A DNA stretch of 64,000 nucleotides. Origin: Metabacillus kandeliae. GTDB taxonomy: Bacteria > Bacillota > Bacilli > Bacillales > Bacillaceae. Both the position numbers and the translations under genes were made by a program. The notes under the pieces were generated by a model. It searched no databases and was not told the origin of the DNA. It worked only from the letters and a program-made list of their open reading frames with translations. Positions 17,525 to 26,618 of the stretch are shown piece by piece. Where the stretch lies: positions 62,001 to 126,000 of the forward strand of contig NZ_JAJOZE010000005.1 in assembly GCF_021166585.1 (NCBI RefSeq). Reading direction: 5' to 3'. Every line of letters starts with the position of its first letter. Within the stretch, counting starts at the first letter, position 1.

Positions 17525-19504
17525 TTAGGCGAGCCCCATCACTCTTCCAATCTGGAAGATCAACAGAGACAATCCATAAGCAACAGCGAGAGGGTAGACG
17601 ATGGAAAAAGCCGTCCATTTCACAGAGCCCGTTTCCCTTTTGATCACAGCGACTGTTGCAAGACATGGGATGTACAAAAGAACGAACACCATAAAGCTGT
17701 AGGCAGAAAGCGGTGTATAAAAGGACTGCAGCGACTGTCCGAGCTCGCTTTCAGAAACCGCATAAATAATGGACATCGTTGCCACAATGACTTCTTTGGC
17801 AAGAAAGCCTGTGATCAGAGAGGCTCCAGCCTGCCAGGTTCCAAAGCCGATTGGAGCGAAAATCGGGATCAACAGGCCGCCGATCAATGCCATAAAGCTA
17901 TGGTCCATCGAGACATTCAATCCGCCCGGGCCTGCATATGTGAGGAGCCAGATGGCAACAGAGCCACCAAATACAAAGGTTCCGGCTTTTCTTGCAAATC
18001 CTTTTCCTTTATCCCATGTGGAGCGGAACAGGGTTTTTCCCTGCGGCATCCGGTAGGGCGGGAGTTCGATCACGAAGAAGGAACGCTCTTCCTTCAGCAT
18101 CGTCATTGATAACAGCTTTGTAATGAGCAGGGCCAGCACAATGCCGAGCAAATAAAGCGAAAGAACAATCAGCGCCTGATGCTGGGCAAAAAATGCCCCT
18201 ACAAACAAAGCGTAAACGGGAAGCCGTGCAGAGCAGCTCATAAAAGGCGTAACCAGAATGGTCAGCAGCCGCTCTTTGGACTGTTCAATCGTTCTTGCCG
18301 CCATGATGCCTGGAACGTTGCAGCCAAAGCCGATAATCATTGGGATAAAAGCTTTGCCGTTCAATCCGAAGGCTTCCATAAATTTATCCATGACAACAGC
18401 AATCCTTGCCATATACCCTGAATCCTCTAAAAGAGAGATAAAGAAGAAAAGCACAAAGATCTGCGGAAGGAAAACAAGAACGCCGCCGACTCCGGCGATA
18501 ATGCCGTCTGTTACAAGCGCCTGAATGAATTCAGAAGCGCCTGCAGCCTGAAGGCCTGCAATCGCCCATTCCTTTAAAGAACCGTTAAAAAATCCGTCCA
18601 GAAGATCGGACAGCGGTGTCCCGACCCAGGCAAAGGTGAGCTGAAACACAAGATACATGATGCCGATAAAAATCGGAATGCCGAGGAAGCGGTGGGTCAC
18701 AATTTTATCCACAGTATCCGAAAGCGCGGTTTTCCCTTCTTTACTGTATGTAACAGCCTTTTCCAGAAGCCCCTGAATCAGCTCCTGGCGCTTAAGATAA
18801 AAATGAGTTTCAATCGGTTCCTCTAAGGAGCTTGAAAGACTATCTCTAGTGTCGGACATGCTGGCGTAAGAGATGTGCCCTTTGAGACCGCGCTCCATTT
18901 CGGGATTGCCGATCAAAAATTGAATTGCCTTCCATCTTGCATGCTCTTCGCCTTCAAGGATCTCCGTCAGCTTAGCAAGAGCAGCCTCTGCCTCATTACC
19001 ATAGCTGATCGAGAAGGATGGCTGCTTTTTCGGACTTCCAAGAGAAGCAACCAGCTCCTTGCAGCCTTTTTCGCTTCTCGCGATAACAGGGACAATGTCT
19101 GCGCCGAGCTGCTCGCCAAGAAGTTCATGATTGATCTGCACACCCCGCTGCTTCGCGACATCGATCATATTTAATCCGATAATGACCGGCTTCCCGTACT
19201 CCAGCATCTGCAGGGTTAAATGAAGGTTCTGAGCAAGCTGTGAGGCATCCACAACATTCAAAAAGCCGTCAAATTCCTCTGAAAGCAAGTATTTGGAGAC
19301 AACCGCTTCATCGTTCGAGAGGGGATTCAGGCTGTAAACTCCGGGTAAATCTACAATTTGCCCGGCATTCTGCTTCAAACGGCCGACTTTTTTATCAACG
19401 GTAACACCGCTCCAGTTGCCAACATACTCGTAGGACCCGGTTAAGGCGTTAAAGAGTGTGGTTTTCCCGGTATTCGGGTTTCCTAGCAGTGCGATCGTAT
19501 TCAT
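17525..19504 (-). CDS. feoB: FeoB ferrous iron transporter
   Basis: 659 residues. The N-terminal G-protein domain has G1 GNPNTGKTT, G3 DLPGVYSL and G4 NMIDVAKQRG, followed by the helical regulatory domain and a membrane domain with Gate repeats (GCNVPGIMAARTI and the later FMVFVLLYIPCLAT). Imports Fe2+ across the membrane. Its ATG overlaps the feoA stop by 4 bp, so translation is coupled. The size is slightly short of the largest FeoB proteins but complete. Confidence 0.96.
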   Translation of the reverse strand: MNTIALLGNPNTGKTTLFNALTGSYEYVGNWSGVTVDKKVGRLKQNAGQIVDLPGVYSLNPLSNDEAVVSKYLLSEEFDGFLNVVDASQLAQNLHLTLQMLEYGKPVIIGLNMIDVAKQRGVQINHELLGEQLGADIVPVIARSEKGCKELVASLGSPKKQPSFSISYGNEAEAALAKLTEILEGEEHARWKAIQFLIGNPEMERGLKGHISYASMSDTRDSLSSSLEEPIETHFYLKRQELIQGLLEKAVTYSKEGKTALSDTVDKIVTHRFLGIPIFIGIMYLVFQLTFAWVGTPLSDLLDGFFNGSLKEWAIAGLQAAGASEFIQALVTDGIIAGVGGVLVFLPQIFVLFFFISLLEDSGYMARIAVVMDKFMEAFGLNGKAFIPMIIGFGCNVPGIMAARTIEQSKERLLTILVTPFMSCSARLPVYALFVGAFFAQHQALIVLSLYLLGIVLALLITKLLSMTMLKEERSFFVIELPPYRMPQGKTLFRSTWDKGKGFARKAGTFVFGGSVAIWLLTYAGPGGLNVSMDHSFMALIGGLLIPIFAPIGFGTWQAGASLITGFLAKEVIVATMSIIYAVSESELGQSLQSFYTPLSAYSFMVFVLLYIPCLATVAVIKRETGSVKWTAFSIVYPLAVAYGLSLLIFQIGRVMGLA

Positions 19505-19725
19505 TGCTCTACTCCGATTTGAACCGCATCAAGCTTTCTAAGACCGATGCATTTTCCATTGCATTCAATGATACATGGACCTCCGAAAGCCGATTTTTGC
19601 TTCAGGCAGACATTGGACCCAATGTTAATTCCGAGTGAAACAAAGCGTTTATAAGAAAGCTCATCCGTTTTAGGAAGATATTTAATTATGGCGTTTTCGC
19701 CTTTTTGACAATTATATAAATTCAT
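19501..19725 (-). CDS. feoA: FeoA iron transport accessory protein
   Basis: 74 residues with the SH3-like FeoA fold (RFVSLGINIGSNVCLKQKSAF, then GLRKLDAVQIGV). First gene of the feo operon, directly behind a Fur box. Required in many species for FeoB activity through contact with its G domain. Confidence 0.93.
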   Translation of the reverse strand: MNLYNCQKGENAIIKYLPKTDELSYKRFVSLGINIGSNVCLKQKSAFGGPCIIECNGKCIGLRKLDAVQIGVEQ

Positions 19726-19742
19726 CGCGGCATCGTTCCTTT

Positions 19743-19762
19743 AATAATGAGAATCATTATCA
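19743..19762 (-). promoter_or_regulatory. Fur box of the feo operon
   Basis: Minus strand TGATAATGATTCTCATTATT is close to the Bacillus Fur consensus (7-1-7 repeat of TGATAAT). It sits between the -10 and the feoA start, giving iron-dependent repression. Confidence 0.85.
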
Positions 19763-19773
19763 ATCTTTTCTCA

Positions 19774-19782
19774 AGTATAGCA
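19774..19782 (-). promoter_or_regulatory. Extended -10 of the feo promoter
   Basis: Minus strand TGCTATACT is an extended -10 element just upstream of the Fur box. No convincing -35 was found. Confidence 0.55.
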
Positions 19783-19893
19783 TGGGAAATGAGAAACGTA
19801 CACGGCAATTTTAGTATTTTGCAAAAAATTAAGCACATGGAAGGAGCTTAAATAGGCAGACTAATAGTAAAAAGCAAAAGGGAGGAATAGGCC

Positions 19894-20247
19894 ATGTTCA
19901 TGTCCATGATGATCTGTTTGAATATGCTGTGCCAGCATCCGTCACCAGAGCCTGAGGCTGTGGTAAAGCATGTATCAGGAACAGTAAGACCGCCGGAATA
20001 TGCCAAATGGTCAAGGATCGCTTTGAAAAAGACAGAAGAAAAATATCCGGATGCAGAAATCGTTGATTACCTTCATATAGGAAGAGAAAAGACAGGATAC
20101 CGGACAGCGAAGGAAAAATTCAAGCTTTGGATGAGAGAAAAAGGCAAGGAATACGGGCTTTATGTTACCGTTGAATTTGATATTGAAACAGAGGGATTAA
20201 AGAACATCACATTTCAGAAAACAGACAGTGCGCATAATGGTAATTAA
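19894..20247 (+). CDS. DUF3889-like small protein
   Basis: 117 residues resembling the DUF3889 (YqzG) family: a short hydrophobic N-terminus (MFMSMMICLNMLC), then PPEYAKWSRIALKKTEEKYPDAEIVDYLHIGRE and a C-terminal YVTVEFDIETE strand. Possibly exported or lipid-anchored through the N-terminal Cys, but this is uncertain. GGGAGG precedes the ATG. Function unknown. Confidence 0.65.
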   Translation: MFMSMMICLNMLCQHPSPEPEAVVKHVSGTVRPPEYAKWSRIALKKTEEKYPDAEIVDYLHIGREKTGYRTAKEKFKLWMREKGKEYGLYVTVEFDIETEGLKNITFQKTDSAHNGN

Positions 20248-20255
20248 TGTTAAAT

Positions 20256-20300
20256 GAGTCTCTTAACCCTTGATACAGCGATGGTTTAAGGGGCTTTTTC
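20256..20300 (+). terminator. Terminator after the DUF3889 gene
   Basis: CTCTTAACC and GGTTTAAGGGG form a stem with one bulge, followed by CTTTTTC. Confidence 0.6.
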
Positions 20301-20321
20301 TTTTTCTGCCATCATTATTGT

Positions 20322-20350
20322 TTGACATTTCACATACAACCCTTTATGGT
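20322..20350 (+). promoter_or_regulatory. Promoter of the S-box transcript
   Basis: TTGACA, 17 bp, TATGGT, about 45 bp upstream of the riboswitch. Confidence 0.6.
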
Positions 20351-20392
20351 GATAAAAGGCTGTTTTTAAAGCTGACTTGACAATTTTATGAG

Positions 20393-20498
20393 CTTCTTAT
20401 CGAGAGAGACGGAGGGACTGGCCCAATGATGTCTCGGCTGCGGTGCGTCATGCGCTGTGCCAATTCCAGCAGGTGTATGCCTGATAGATGAGAAGAGC
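20393..20498 (+). ncRNA. SAM-I (S-box) riboswitch aptamer
   Basis: P1 pairs CTTCTTATC (20393-20401) with GATGAGAAG (20487-20495). Conserved core pieces are all present: GAGAGACGGAGGGACTGGCC, GATGTCTCGGC, GTGCCAATTCCAGCAGG. The family binds S-adenosylmethionine and turns off methionine-related genes through the terminator that follows. Confidence 0.95.
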
Positions 20499-20523
20499 GT
20501 TTCTTTATTATGAATGTATGCGG

Positions 20524-20555
20524 AACCTCTTCTTTTCATCAGAAGAGGTTTTTTT
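20524..20555 (+). terminator. S-box regulated terminator
   Basis: AACCTCTTCT and AGAAGAGGTT form a perfect 10-bp stem followed by a T run, 30 bp before the transporter start. When SAM is low its 5' arm can be captured by the released P1 strand. Confidence 0.9.
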
Positions 20556-20584
20556 ATTTAAAAATGGAGAGGAGCTGTTTTGCT

Positions 20585-21904
20585 TTGACATCAAAGAAAG
20601 CAAGTCCATTGGCTCTTTTGCCATTGGCCGTATTTATTGGATTATTTTTACTATCAGGCATTATTACAGGGGATTTTTACAAGATGCCGATCGTAGTGGC
20701 GACTATGGCGGGGGCGGCAGCTGCGCTTATCATGAACCGGAAAGAATCGTTCACAGCTAAAGTGGAGCGGTTTTCAAAAGGTGCAGGCCATCCGGATATT
20801 ATGATCATGGTTCTCATCTATATTCTGGCCGGTGCTTTCTCAGAGGTTGCCAAAGGAATGGGGGCCGTTGATGCGACGGTGAATCTTGCTATGTCGATTA
20901 TGCCGGGAAATCTCCTCGCAGTCGGCCTGTTCGTCATCGCGGCTTTTGTGTCGCTTTCCATGGGGACTTCAATGGGTGCCATTGCAGCAATTGGCCCGAT
21001 CGCTGCAGGCATCAGCGGCCAAACGGAAATTCCGGCAGCCTTGTCAATCGCTGCCGTTATCGGCGGTGCGATGTTTGGGGACAACCTTTCATTTATATCG
21101 GATACAACCATTGCCGCTGTGCGTTCTCAGCAGACGGAAATGAAGGATAAATTTAAGACAAACTTCTTCATTGTCCTTCCGGCTGCGATTGCTGCAATCT
21201 TCATTATTTATGTCATGACAATGGGCATCACGACAAATGTTGATGCCGGCAGCTACAGCTGGATAAAAATAATTCCGTACCTTGCCGTGCTGATCACAGC
21301 ATTGCTCGGTTTTAACGTAGTAGCTGTTATTTCAGGCGGAATTGTCTTTGCTGGCGTTATAGGACTTGCTGATGGAAGCTATACTCTGTCCACGTTGCTT
21401 CAGAAGATTCCAGCAGGGATTACGAACATGTTTGAGCTTGTGATTCTATCAATCCTTATTGGGGGCATGGTTGAGCTGATCCGCCATAACGGCGGCATTC
21501 AATGGATTATGGAAAGCATGTCCAAACGGATTAAATCAAAAAGAGGCGCGGAATTCGGGATTGCAGGGCTTGTGAGCACCACAAACCTTGCTGTTGCCAA
21601 TAATACAATCTCCATAATTACAACAGGTCCGCTTGCTAGGAATATTTCAGAGCAATACAAGATTGACAGAAAGAAATCCGCAAGTATTCTTGATATCTTT
21701 TCATGTGCTGTACAAGGACTGATTCCATATGGCGCACAGATGCTGACAGCATCTCAGATGGCAAAGGTTTCGCCGCTCGCCATCTTGCCGTATACCGTTT
21801 ACCCGATGCTGATTGCTGTTTGCGGAATCATTGCGATCATCACCAACTATCCAAGATTCTCTCCGGCAAAAGAAGACTACAAAGAAGCCCGAGAAATTGT
21901 TTAA
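20585..21904 (+). CDS. NhaC-family transporter under S-box control (MetT-like)
   Basis: 439-residue membrane protein with 10-12 hydrophobic segments of the Na+/H+ antiporter NhaC superfamily (SMGTSMGAIAAIGPIAAGIS, GAMFGDNLSFISDTTIAA). Starts at TTG 20585 with GGAGAGGAG upstream; the open frame reaching 20510 runs through the terminator and is not used. Because an S-box precedes it, methionine or a precursor is the expected substrate, as proposed for MetT proteins. That assignment is from regulation, not from residues. Confidence 0.85.
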   Translation: MTSKKASPLALLPLAVFIGLFLLSGIITGDFYKMPIVVATMAGAAAALIMNRKESFTAKVERFSKGAGHPDIMIMVLIYILAGAFSEVAKGMGAVDATVNLAMSIMPGNLLAVGLFVIAAFVSLSMGTSMGAIAAIGPIAAGISGQTEIPAALSIAAVIGGAMFGDNLSFISDTTIAAVRSQQTEMKDKFKTNFFIVLPAAIAAIFIIYVMTMGITTNVDAGSYSWIKIIPYLAVLITALLGFNVVAVISGGIVFAGVIGLADGSYTLSTLLQKIPAGITNMFELVILSILIGGMVELIRHNGGIQWIMESMSKRIKSKRGAEFGIAGLVSTTNLAVANNTISIITTGPLARNISEQYKIDRKKSASILDIFSCAVQGLIPYGAQMLTASQMAKVSPLAILPYTVYPMLIAVCGIIAIITNYPRFSPAKEDYKEAREIV

Positions 21905-21935
21905 AAGCCTCAGCCCCAGCGGCTGGGCTTTTTTT
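21903..21935 (+). terminator. Terminator of the NhaC-family gene
   Basis: AGCC(TC)AGCCC and GGGCT pair around CCAGCGGCT, followed by seven T. Confidence 0.75.
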
Positions 21936-21985
21936 CTGAAGAACCTTCGGGTACAATCAATGAGACATTCGTAAAGGAGAAACTA

Positions 21986-22180
21986 ATGAAAAAAATATAC
22001 AAGTGGATGCTGTATCCCGCCATTTTGTTTTTTATCTATCATATCTCCATAATTGGAAAACCCATTGGACCAAGCGATCTAGCGGGAATCCTGGCGGGCT
22101 CTATCATATCGGGCGGTGTGATCGGATGGATTCTCTATTTAGTCTACGCCCTGACATATGGGAGGAAGAAAAAGAGCTGA
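21986..22180 (+). CDS. Small hypothetical membrane protein
   Basis: 64 residues with two membrane helices (WMLYPAILFFIYHISII and LAGILAGSIISGGVIGWILYLVYAL) and a basic tail GRKKKS. AAAGGAG is 7 bp before the ATG, which supports translation. No family recognised. Stands alone between a terminator and a repeat region. Confidence 0.6.
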   Translation: MKKIYKWMLYPAILFFIYHISIIGKPIGPSDLAGILAGSIISGGVIGWILYLVYALTYGRKKKS

Positions 22181-22213
22181 TTCCTATTGGATATCGGCTT
22201 TTTGTTTTTTATG

Positions 22214-22640
22214 TTCCCGAGTGGAGCAGGGAATTTCCCGAAACCGGCAGTTATATTCTCAACCCCAGCCCTTATTTTCCCGAACGGCCGGTTACAAAGA
22301 GCAGCCCCGTGAATCCAGGGAGTACATAGATTAGCTCTTATTCCAATCGCGTGCAAAATTGCTTTTTGCCGAGAGAAAATTGAAATTTGAGTCCGCGCCC
22401 CGCTCCATATTCCCGAATTCCGCCAGCATATTCCCGAATGGAAAGTGGAATTTTCCGAAACCGGCTGTTATATTCTCAAACCTGGCCCTTATTTTCCCGA
22501 ACGGCCGGTTACAAAGAGCAGCCCCGTGGAATCCAGGGAGTACATAGCACAGCTCCTTTGCAAAATTGTATTTTGTCAAAAGAAAATTGAAATTTGTGCC
22601 TCCGCGCCGCTCCATCTTCCCAAATCAGCGCACTAATTTC
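22214..22640. repeat. Duplicated 217-bp unit with 21-bp phased CCCGAA array
   Basis: Cores CCCGA or variants start at 22216, 22237, 22258, 22279 and again at 22412, 22433, 22454, 22475, 22496, all 21 bp apart within each block. Each block is followed by the shared segment CGGCCGGTTACAAAGAGCAG and a region ending GAGAAAATTGAAATTTG (AGAAAATTGAAATTTG in copy 2). The two copies are offset by 217 bp. 22640-22940 shows nothing further that I can name. Confidence 0.82.
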
Positions 22641-22945
22641 CTTAACTGGCAAGAATAGCATTTCACAGTTAAAACCAGCGCCTAATCTCGATTTATTCCA
22701 TTGTTCTCGCTTTCTTGGTAAATTACGACAGCATACGACTTTGTCCCTTATTTTCTTAAAATAGTGTCTCAGGGGACTATCTCCTTATGCTGAAAATGCA
22801 AGAGAAACAATGAATTTGCCCGCCATTGGTCCTCAATCGGCATTCGCGACTAATGGACAGTTTTGTGAAAATGCCCCCCTATTCCTTTCAATAGACTATA
22901 AAATAGGAACGGATTTAAAAATGCAAAGCAAAGGAGAGGGAAGAT

Positions 22946-24052
22946 ATGGCGGAGTCAGAAAACGGCCAGAAGAAAGCGTACTTATTCGAAATTCATTTTT
23001 TGCGGGCCTTGGCATGCTTGATGGTAGTAGGTGTTCATGTGTCTGCAACAAATGCTGCGATGAACGACGATTCCTACAATACGTTCACTTATTTCCTCAA
23101 TCAAATTGGCCGGTTCGGTACACCAATTTTTGCTCTCATCAGCGGGTTTTTGCTCTTTTTGCCGCTGACACGGAAAAAGTTTAAACTCGGCTATTTCCTG
23201 AAATCTCGAATCTCTAAGATTCTGATCCCTTTTCTCCTTTGGAGCATCGTTTACCGCTATGTCCGGTTCATTTATGAAAAGTGGCAGTTTGGCGATCCAA
23301 TGCAGGAAGCGATCACGATCATCAGCGGGAATGCTTTTTATCATCTTTATTTTGTAGCAATAGTTGTGCAATTTTATATCGTTTTTCCTCTTCTTCAAAA
23401 GCTGTTTAAAACCCAGTCGCTGATCATGGTGTTTGCCTTTATCTCTTTTATTATCAGCTATAAGCTATATGGCTTTCATCCGAATATTGAAGGGCCTCTT
23501 GGGGACTACCTTGGCGGAAAATCCTTTATGCCGATCTGGATTTTCTACTTTGCCTTCGGCGGATTCATGGCTTTTTATTGGAAAGGCATTACCGCTTTTG
23601 CTAAAAAACGAAAGTGGCTGATGCTCATCCTGTCACTCGCTATTTTTGCAGGCGCCATTGTAGAGTACAACGTGAAAGGCTATGTATCCAACCGCAGGAT
23701 TTCCAACCTGGTCAATATCCCGCTTCTGTCTATTGGTGTTGTGGGCCTTTACCCATTCCTTGCTAAATGGAATGTGATTAAAAAGCCGCTTGTTGTCATT
23801 GGGCAGTATTCCATGGGCATCTATCTGGTCCATCCGCTGATCCTTTATTTAATGGCGAGGCACCTGCCGCAGGAATATTGGAATATGAATTATGCAGCAA
23901 TCATGTTCGCAGCAGTGCTCCTCATTGCCGCAGCAGGAATCCGCATCATTCAATTCATTCCGTTTTCAAGCTATTTCATTCCTGTGCCGAAAATTACTTC
24001 TTCCAAAAAGCAGCCAAATCCGGCGGCTGCAGCAGAAAGACAGCCGGCATAA
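22946..24052 (+). CDS. Acyltransferase 3 family membrane protein
   Basis: 368 residues, about ten membrane segments, acyltransferase family 3 (OatA/YfiQ-like membrane domain without the SGNH domain). The N-terminal signature FLRALACLMVVGVHVSA contains the family His; a later conserved stretch is QYSMGIYLVHPLILYL. Transfers an acyl, usually acetyl, group to an extracellular polysaccharide or lipid; the acceptor is unknown. AAAGGAGAGGG precedes the ATG. The C-terminal tail is Ala/Pro-rich and hydrophilic. Confidence 0.88.
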   Translation: MAESENGQKKAYLFEIHFLRALACLMVVGVHVSATNAAMNDDSYNTFTYFLNQIGRFGTPIFALISGFLLFLPLTRKKFKLGYFLKSRISKILIPFLLWSIVYRYVRFIYEKWQFGDPMQEAITIISGNAFYHLYFVAIVVQFYIVFPLLQKLFKTQSLIMVFAFISFIISYKLYGFHPNIEGPLGDYLGGKSFMPIWIFYFAFGGFMAFYWKGITAFAKKRKWLMLILSLAIFAGAIVEYNVKGYVSNRRISNLVNIPLLSIGVVGLYPFLAKWNVIKKPLVVIGQYSMGIYLVHPLILYLMARHLPQEYWNMNYAAIMFAAVLLIAAAGIRIIQFIPFSSYFIPVPKITSSKKQPNPAAAAERQPA

Positions 24053-24055
24053 GAG

Positions 24056-24090
24056 AAAGGCGTCCTGTATTGTCAGGGCGCCTTTTTTTA
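24056..24090 (+). terminator. Terminator of the acyltransferase gene
   Basis: AAAGGCG(T)CCTG and CAGG(G)CGCCTTT form the stem, followed by seven T. Confidence 0.85.
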
Positions 24091-24118
24091 CACGATTAAA
24101 ACCAGACACCAGCCTCTC

Positions 24119-24337
24119 CTATTTATGCTTTTTCATCCGATACAAATAAAACACACCGAGCCCGAATACGAGCGAAAGGGACACGTAATCCTCTGACTGT
24201 CTCATGGTGAGCCGGTCCAGAAAAGATTCCTCAAGCTCCCGAGAGGTTGAGCCCTCGAAGTAATCCAGCCCGATGACAAGTAATATCACTAGAACAATCA
24301 CCAAAAATGGATAGATCCATTTTTTTACCCGCTTCAT
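24119..24337 (-). CDS. Small two-helix germinant-receptor accessory protein (D type)
   Basis: 72 residues with helices IYPFLVIVLVILLVIGLDYF and YVSLSLVFGLGVFYLY flanking a charged loop. Its ATG overlaps the stop of the B subunit by 4 bp. Size, topology and position match the small D proteins (such as GerKD) that modulate GerA-type receptors. Last gene of the operon. Confidence 0.7.
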   Translation of the reverse strand: MKRVKKWIYPFLVIVLVILLVIGLDYFEGSTSRELEESFLDRLTMRQSEDYVSLSLVFGLGVFYLYRMKKHK

Positions 24338-25431
24338 ATTTTCACCTTGTTTCTTTTCCTTCTGATAAAAAGGACAGTGAATAGCAAGGCGGGGATAATT
24401 GCCTGAAAAGGGAGGTGGATGAAAAGCGGCAGAACAATCAGCCCTTCTTTGATGTGAGCGAAATAGTTGGGTGCAATGGCAATAGAAATATACATGGTCA
24501 CAAGGCCAAATAAAACCGTTACCGGGGCAGGGGAGTCGAACTTGGACAGCTGAAGCGTGCCATGTACAGCAGCCAGGAAAAAAACAGCGATCTTCGCAAA
24601 TCCGACGATGACCATAATGACAACAATAAAAATATCCAGTCTCTGGATGAAATCAGAAATGTTAATGGAGGAGACGGAGTTCATCATTGGAAAGGCCGAT
24701 CGCCATACTGACTGCGGTCCAAGCACCATGACATGAATAGCCGCAAGCAAACTTAAAATTACTGTGACCAAAAGGGTTGAAGTCAGAATCACTTTAAGCA
24801 GCTTGTCTTTCTTTTTTAAATGGGGGAAGAACAGCGTAAACACAACCATTTCACCGTAAGGAAAGGTAATGATTTGAGGGAAAACCGTTTGAAGGACCGG
24901 TTTTATCCCGTGTCCAAGTACTGGCTTGATTAATTCAAACGATGCATTGCCGGAAAAAAAGTGAAGGAATGTAATGCAGACGACGGGAATAATGACAATC
25001 CAGAATAAGATCGGCGAAATGCTGGCAATGGATTCAATGCCTTTTAAGCTGAAATACATAATGGCCATCATCATGCATGAACTGATTAAAAGGAGCGACG
25101 TGGCGGAATAGGCAGAGATGGTCAGCAGCTCATCAAAGTCCCGCAGAACACGCGCGCTTAAATATAAAAAGTAAGCCAGATAACAAACGGAAAGGGATTT
25201 TCCCGCGTATTTCCCGAAACCGAGCTGCAGTAAATCCAGCATGTTGCTCTCCGGAAACGCTTTTCCTAAATGCCCGTATAAAAAAAGAAGAGGGAGCGCA
25301 GATACATATCCAATGATAATCGCTAGCCAGGCATCTTCATAGGCTCCTTTTCCCGGATCGAGAAGAGCGGCACTGCCAAGTTCAAACAGGGTGATAAGCG
25401 CAAATAGCATGCGTGGGCTTAGGGGCTGCAT
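24334..25431 (-). CDS. Spore germination receptor B subunit (GerKB-like)
   Basis: 365 residues, ten hydrophobic segments, spore germination permease of the APC fold. Expected in the inner spore membrane, where it binds the germinant. Motifs include LLQLGFGKYAGKSLSVCYLAYF and the late IIPALLFTVLFIRRKR tail. AGGAGGG precedes the ATG, 17 bp after the C-subunit stop. Confidence 0.92.
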   Translation of the reverse strand: MQPLSPRMLFALITLFELGSAALLDPGKGAYEDAWLAIIIGYVSALPLLFLYGHLGKAFPESNMLDLLQLGFGKYAGKSLSVCYLAYFLYLSARVLRDFDELLTISAYSATSLLLISSCMMMAIMYFSLKGIESIASISPILFWIVIIPVVCITFLHFFSGNASFELIKPVLGHGIKPVLQTVFPQIITFPYGEMVVFTLFFPHLKKKDKLLKVILTSTLLVTVILSLLAAIHVMVLGPQSVWRSAFPMMNSVSSINISDFIQRLDIFIVVIMVIVGFAKIAVFFLAAVHGTLQLSKFDSPAPVTVLFGLVTMYISIAIAPNYFAHIKEGLIVLPLFIHLPFQAIIPALLFTVLFIRRKRNKVKI

Positions 25432-25448
25432 CTCATATTCCCTCCTTC

Positions 25449-26618
25449 TTAGTTGTTTTGCTTCGGATCAAGCATTAACCCTGACCGGAAGAGCTCAATT
25501 TTTGCTTTTGTACGAACTTCTGCCTTTTTAAAAAGCTCGGGCCAGGAATCCTTTATTTTGTTCCAATGTGCAAGGTCCTTTGAAGCGATTTTCTCATTAA
25601 ACCCAAAAGGGTCAATGCCTTTATCCTGAGCAGCGGCAATGGTTTTGGCCATCTCTTTTTCTACATAGCCGGCAATATTAACCTCCATTTTATTCCAATG
25701 TTTGCTCAACTCCTTTGTTTCGCATGTAATCATGGATAATTCACCTGAAACTTTCACGCTTGCAGTCAAGATGGGCTTCCCGTCTTTAAAATCAGCTGAC
25801 ATTCTGCTTTTGGAAACGAGCACCCGGTAAATGTTTTCTGAAGAACCACAAGGATAGGAGATGGTTGTTCTCTTCAAGTCGCCATTTATCATAAGCGTGT
25901 ATTTCGCCTCCTCGGGATTTAGCCACGTCAGCAATTTTCCGTCGTGGCTAAAAACGGCCAGCCCCTCTATTGTTGGCTTAATTGGCATTGTTTGATCAAT
26001 ATTGTCCTTCGTTCCCGCGGCCATTGGATCACCCTTAAGCTGAATTCCGCTTACAAGCGGAAAGGAATCCAAATACTCTTCTTCTTGAATAAATTGAATC
26101 AGTGTGACATTCTTGGCTGTTCCAATTGACTCCTGATTTGTTTTTGTCACATTGATGGCAGAAAGCGAAGGAACTTGATTAAGCGGCGTTAGTCCTGCTA
26201 ATACGCTGTTAGCGGTCTGACCCTTTGCCACAAGCAGCGCCAGATTGCTCCTGATAATCGGATTTCTTTCCAGCAGATCGATGACATCGTTTGTTCCATG
26301 TCTGGCAAGGCTTTCCCCAATAACGGCAAGCGAGAGGTGCTGATAAAACGCTTCTCTCGGAAGCTTGGCTTCTGCCTGTTTGACGGCTTCTCCGAGGGAC
26401 TGGCTATTTCCTGTCACATTAAAAGCAGGCACTCCTCCGCCCCCTGAAGACCCAGGGCTTCCCGCTTCTGCAGGGTTAAGGATCTGAAAAGTAATCGTAT
26501 AGCCTTCCTGCTCGGTATAATCCAGTCCCATTCCAATGATCACCGCAAGCTCATTCAGTTCTCTCGTCGAGCCGCAGCCTGAAAGCAGCAATAAAAGCAC
26601 CAAGATGAGCTTTCTCAT
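25449..26618 (-). CDS. Spore germination receptor C subunit (Ger(x)C lipoprotein)
   Basis: 389 residues. Signal peptide with lipobox LLLSGC (Cys15), then the Ger(x)C domains: ELAVIIGMGLDYTEQEGYTITFQI and the C-terminal SWPELFKKAEVRTKAKIELFRSG. Anchored in the outer leaflet of the inner spore membrane as part of the receptor. Its ATG overlaps the A-subunit stop by 4 bp. Confidence 0.93.
   Translation of the reverse strand: MRKLILVLLLLLSGCGSTRELNELAVIIGMGLDYTEQEGYTITFQILNPAEAGSPGSSGGGGVPAFNVTGNSQSLGEAVKQAEAKLPREAFYQHLSLAVIGESLARHGTNDVIDLLERNPIIRSNLALLVAKGQTANSVLAGLTPLNQVPSLSAINVTKTNQESIGTAKNVTLIQFIQEEEYLDSFPLVSGIQLKGDPMAAGTKDNIDQTMPIKPTIEGLAVFSHDGKLLTWLNPEEAKYTLMINGDLKRTTISYPCGSSENIYRVLVSKSRMSADFKDGKPILTASVKVSGELSMITCETKELSKHWNKMEVNIAGYVEKEMAKTIAAAQDKGIDPFGFNEKIASKDLAHWNKIKDSWPELFKKAEVRTKAKIELFRSGLMLDPKQNN

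Noticed and set aside
20510-20584. Upstream start of the S-box-controlled transporter
   Set aside because: The frame crosses the riboswitch terminator; TTG 20585 has the correctly placed GGAGAGGAG.
22810-23184. 124-residue frame overlapping the acyltransferase start
   Set aside because: Out of frame with the acyltransferase, which has the better ribosome site and clear family motifs.
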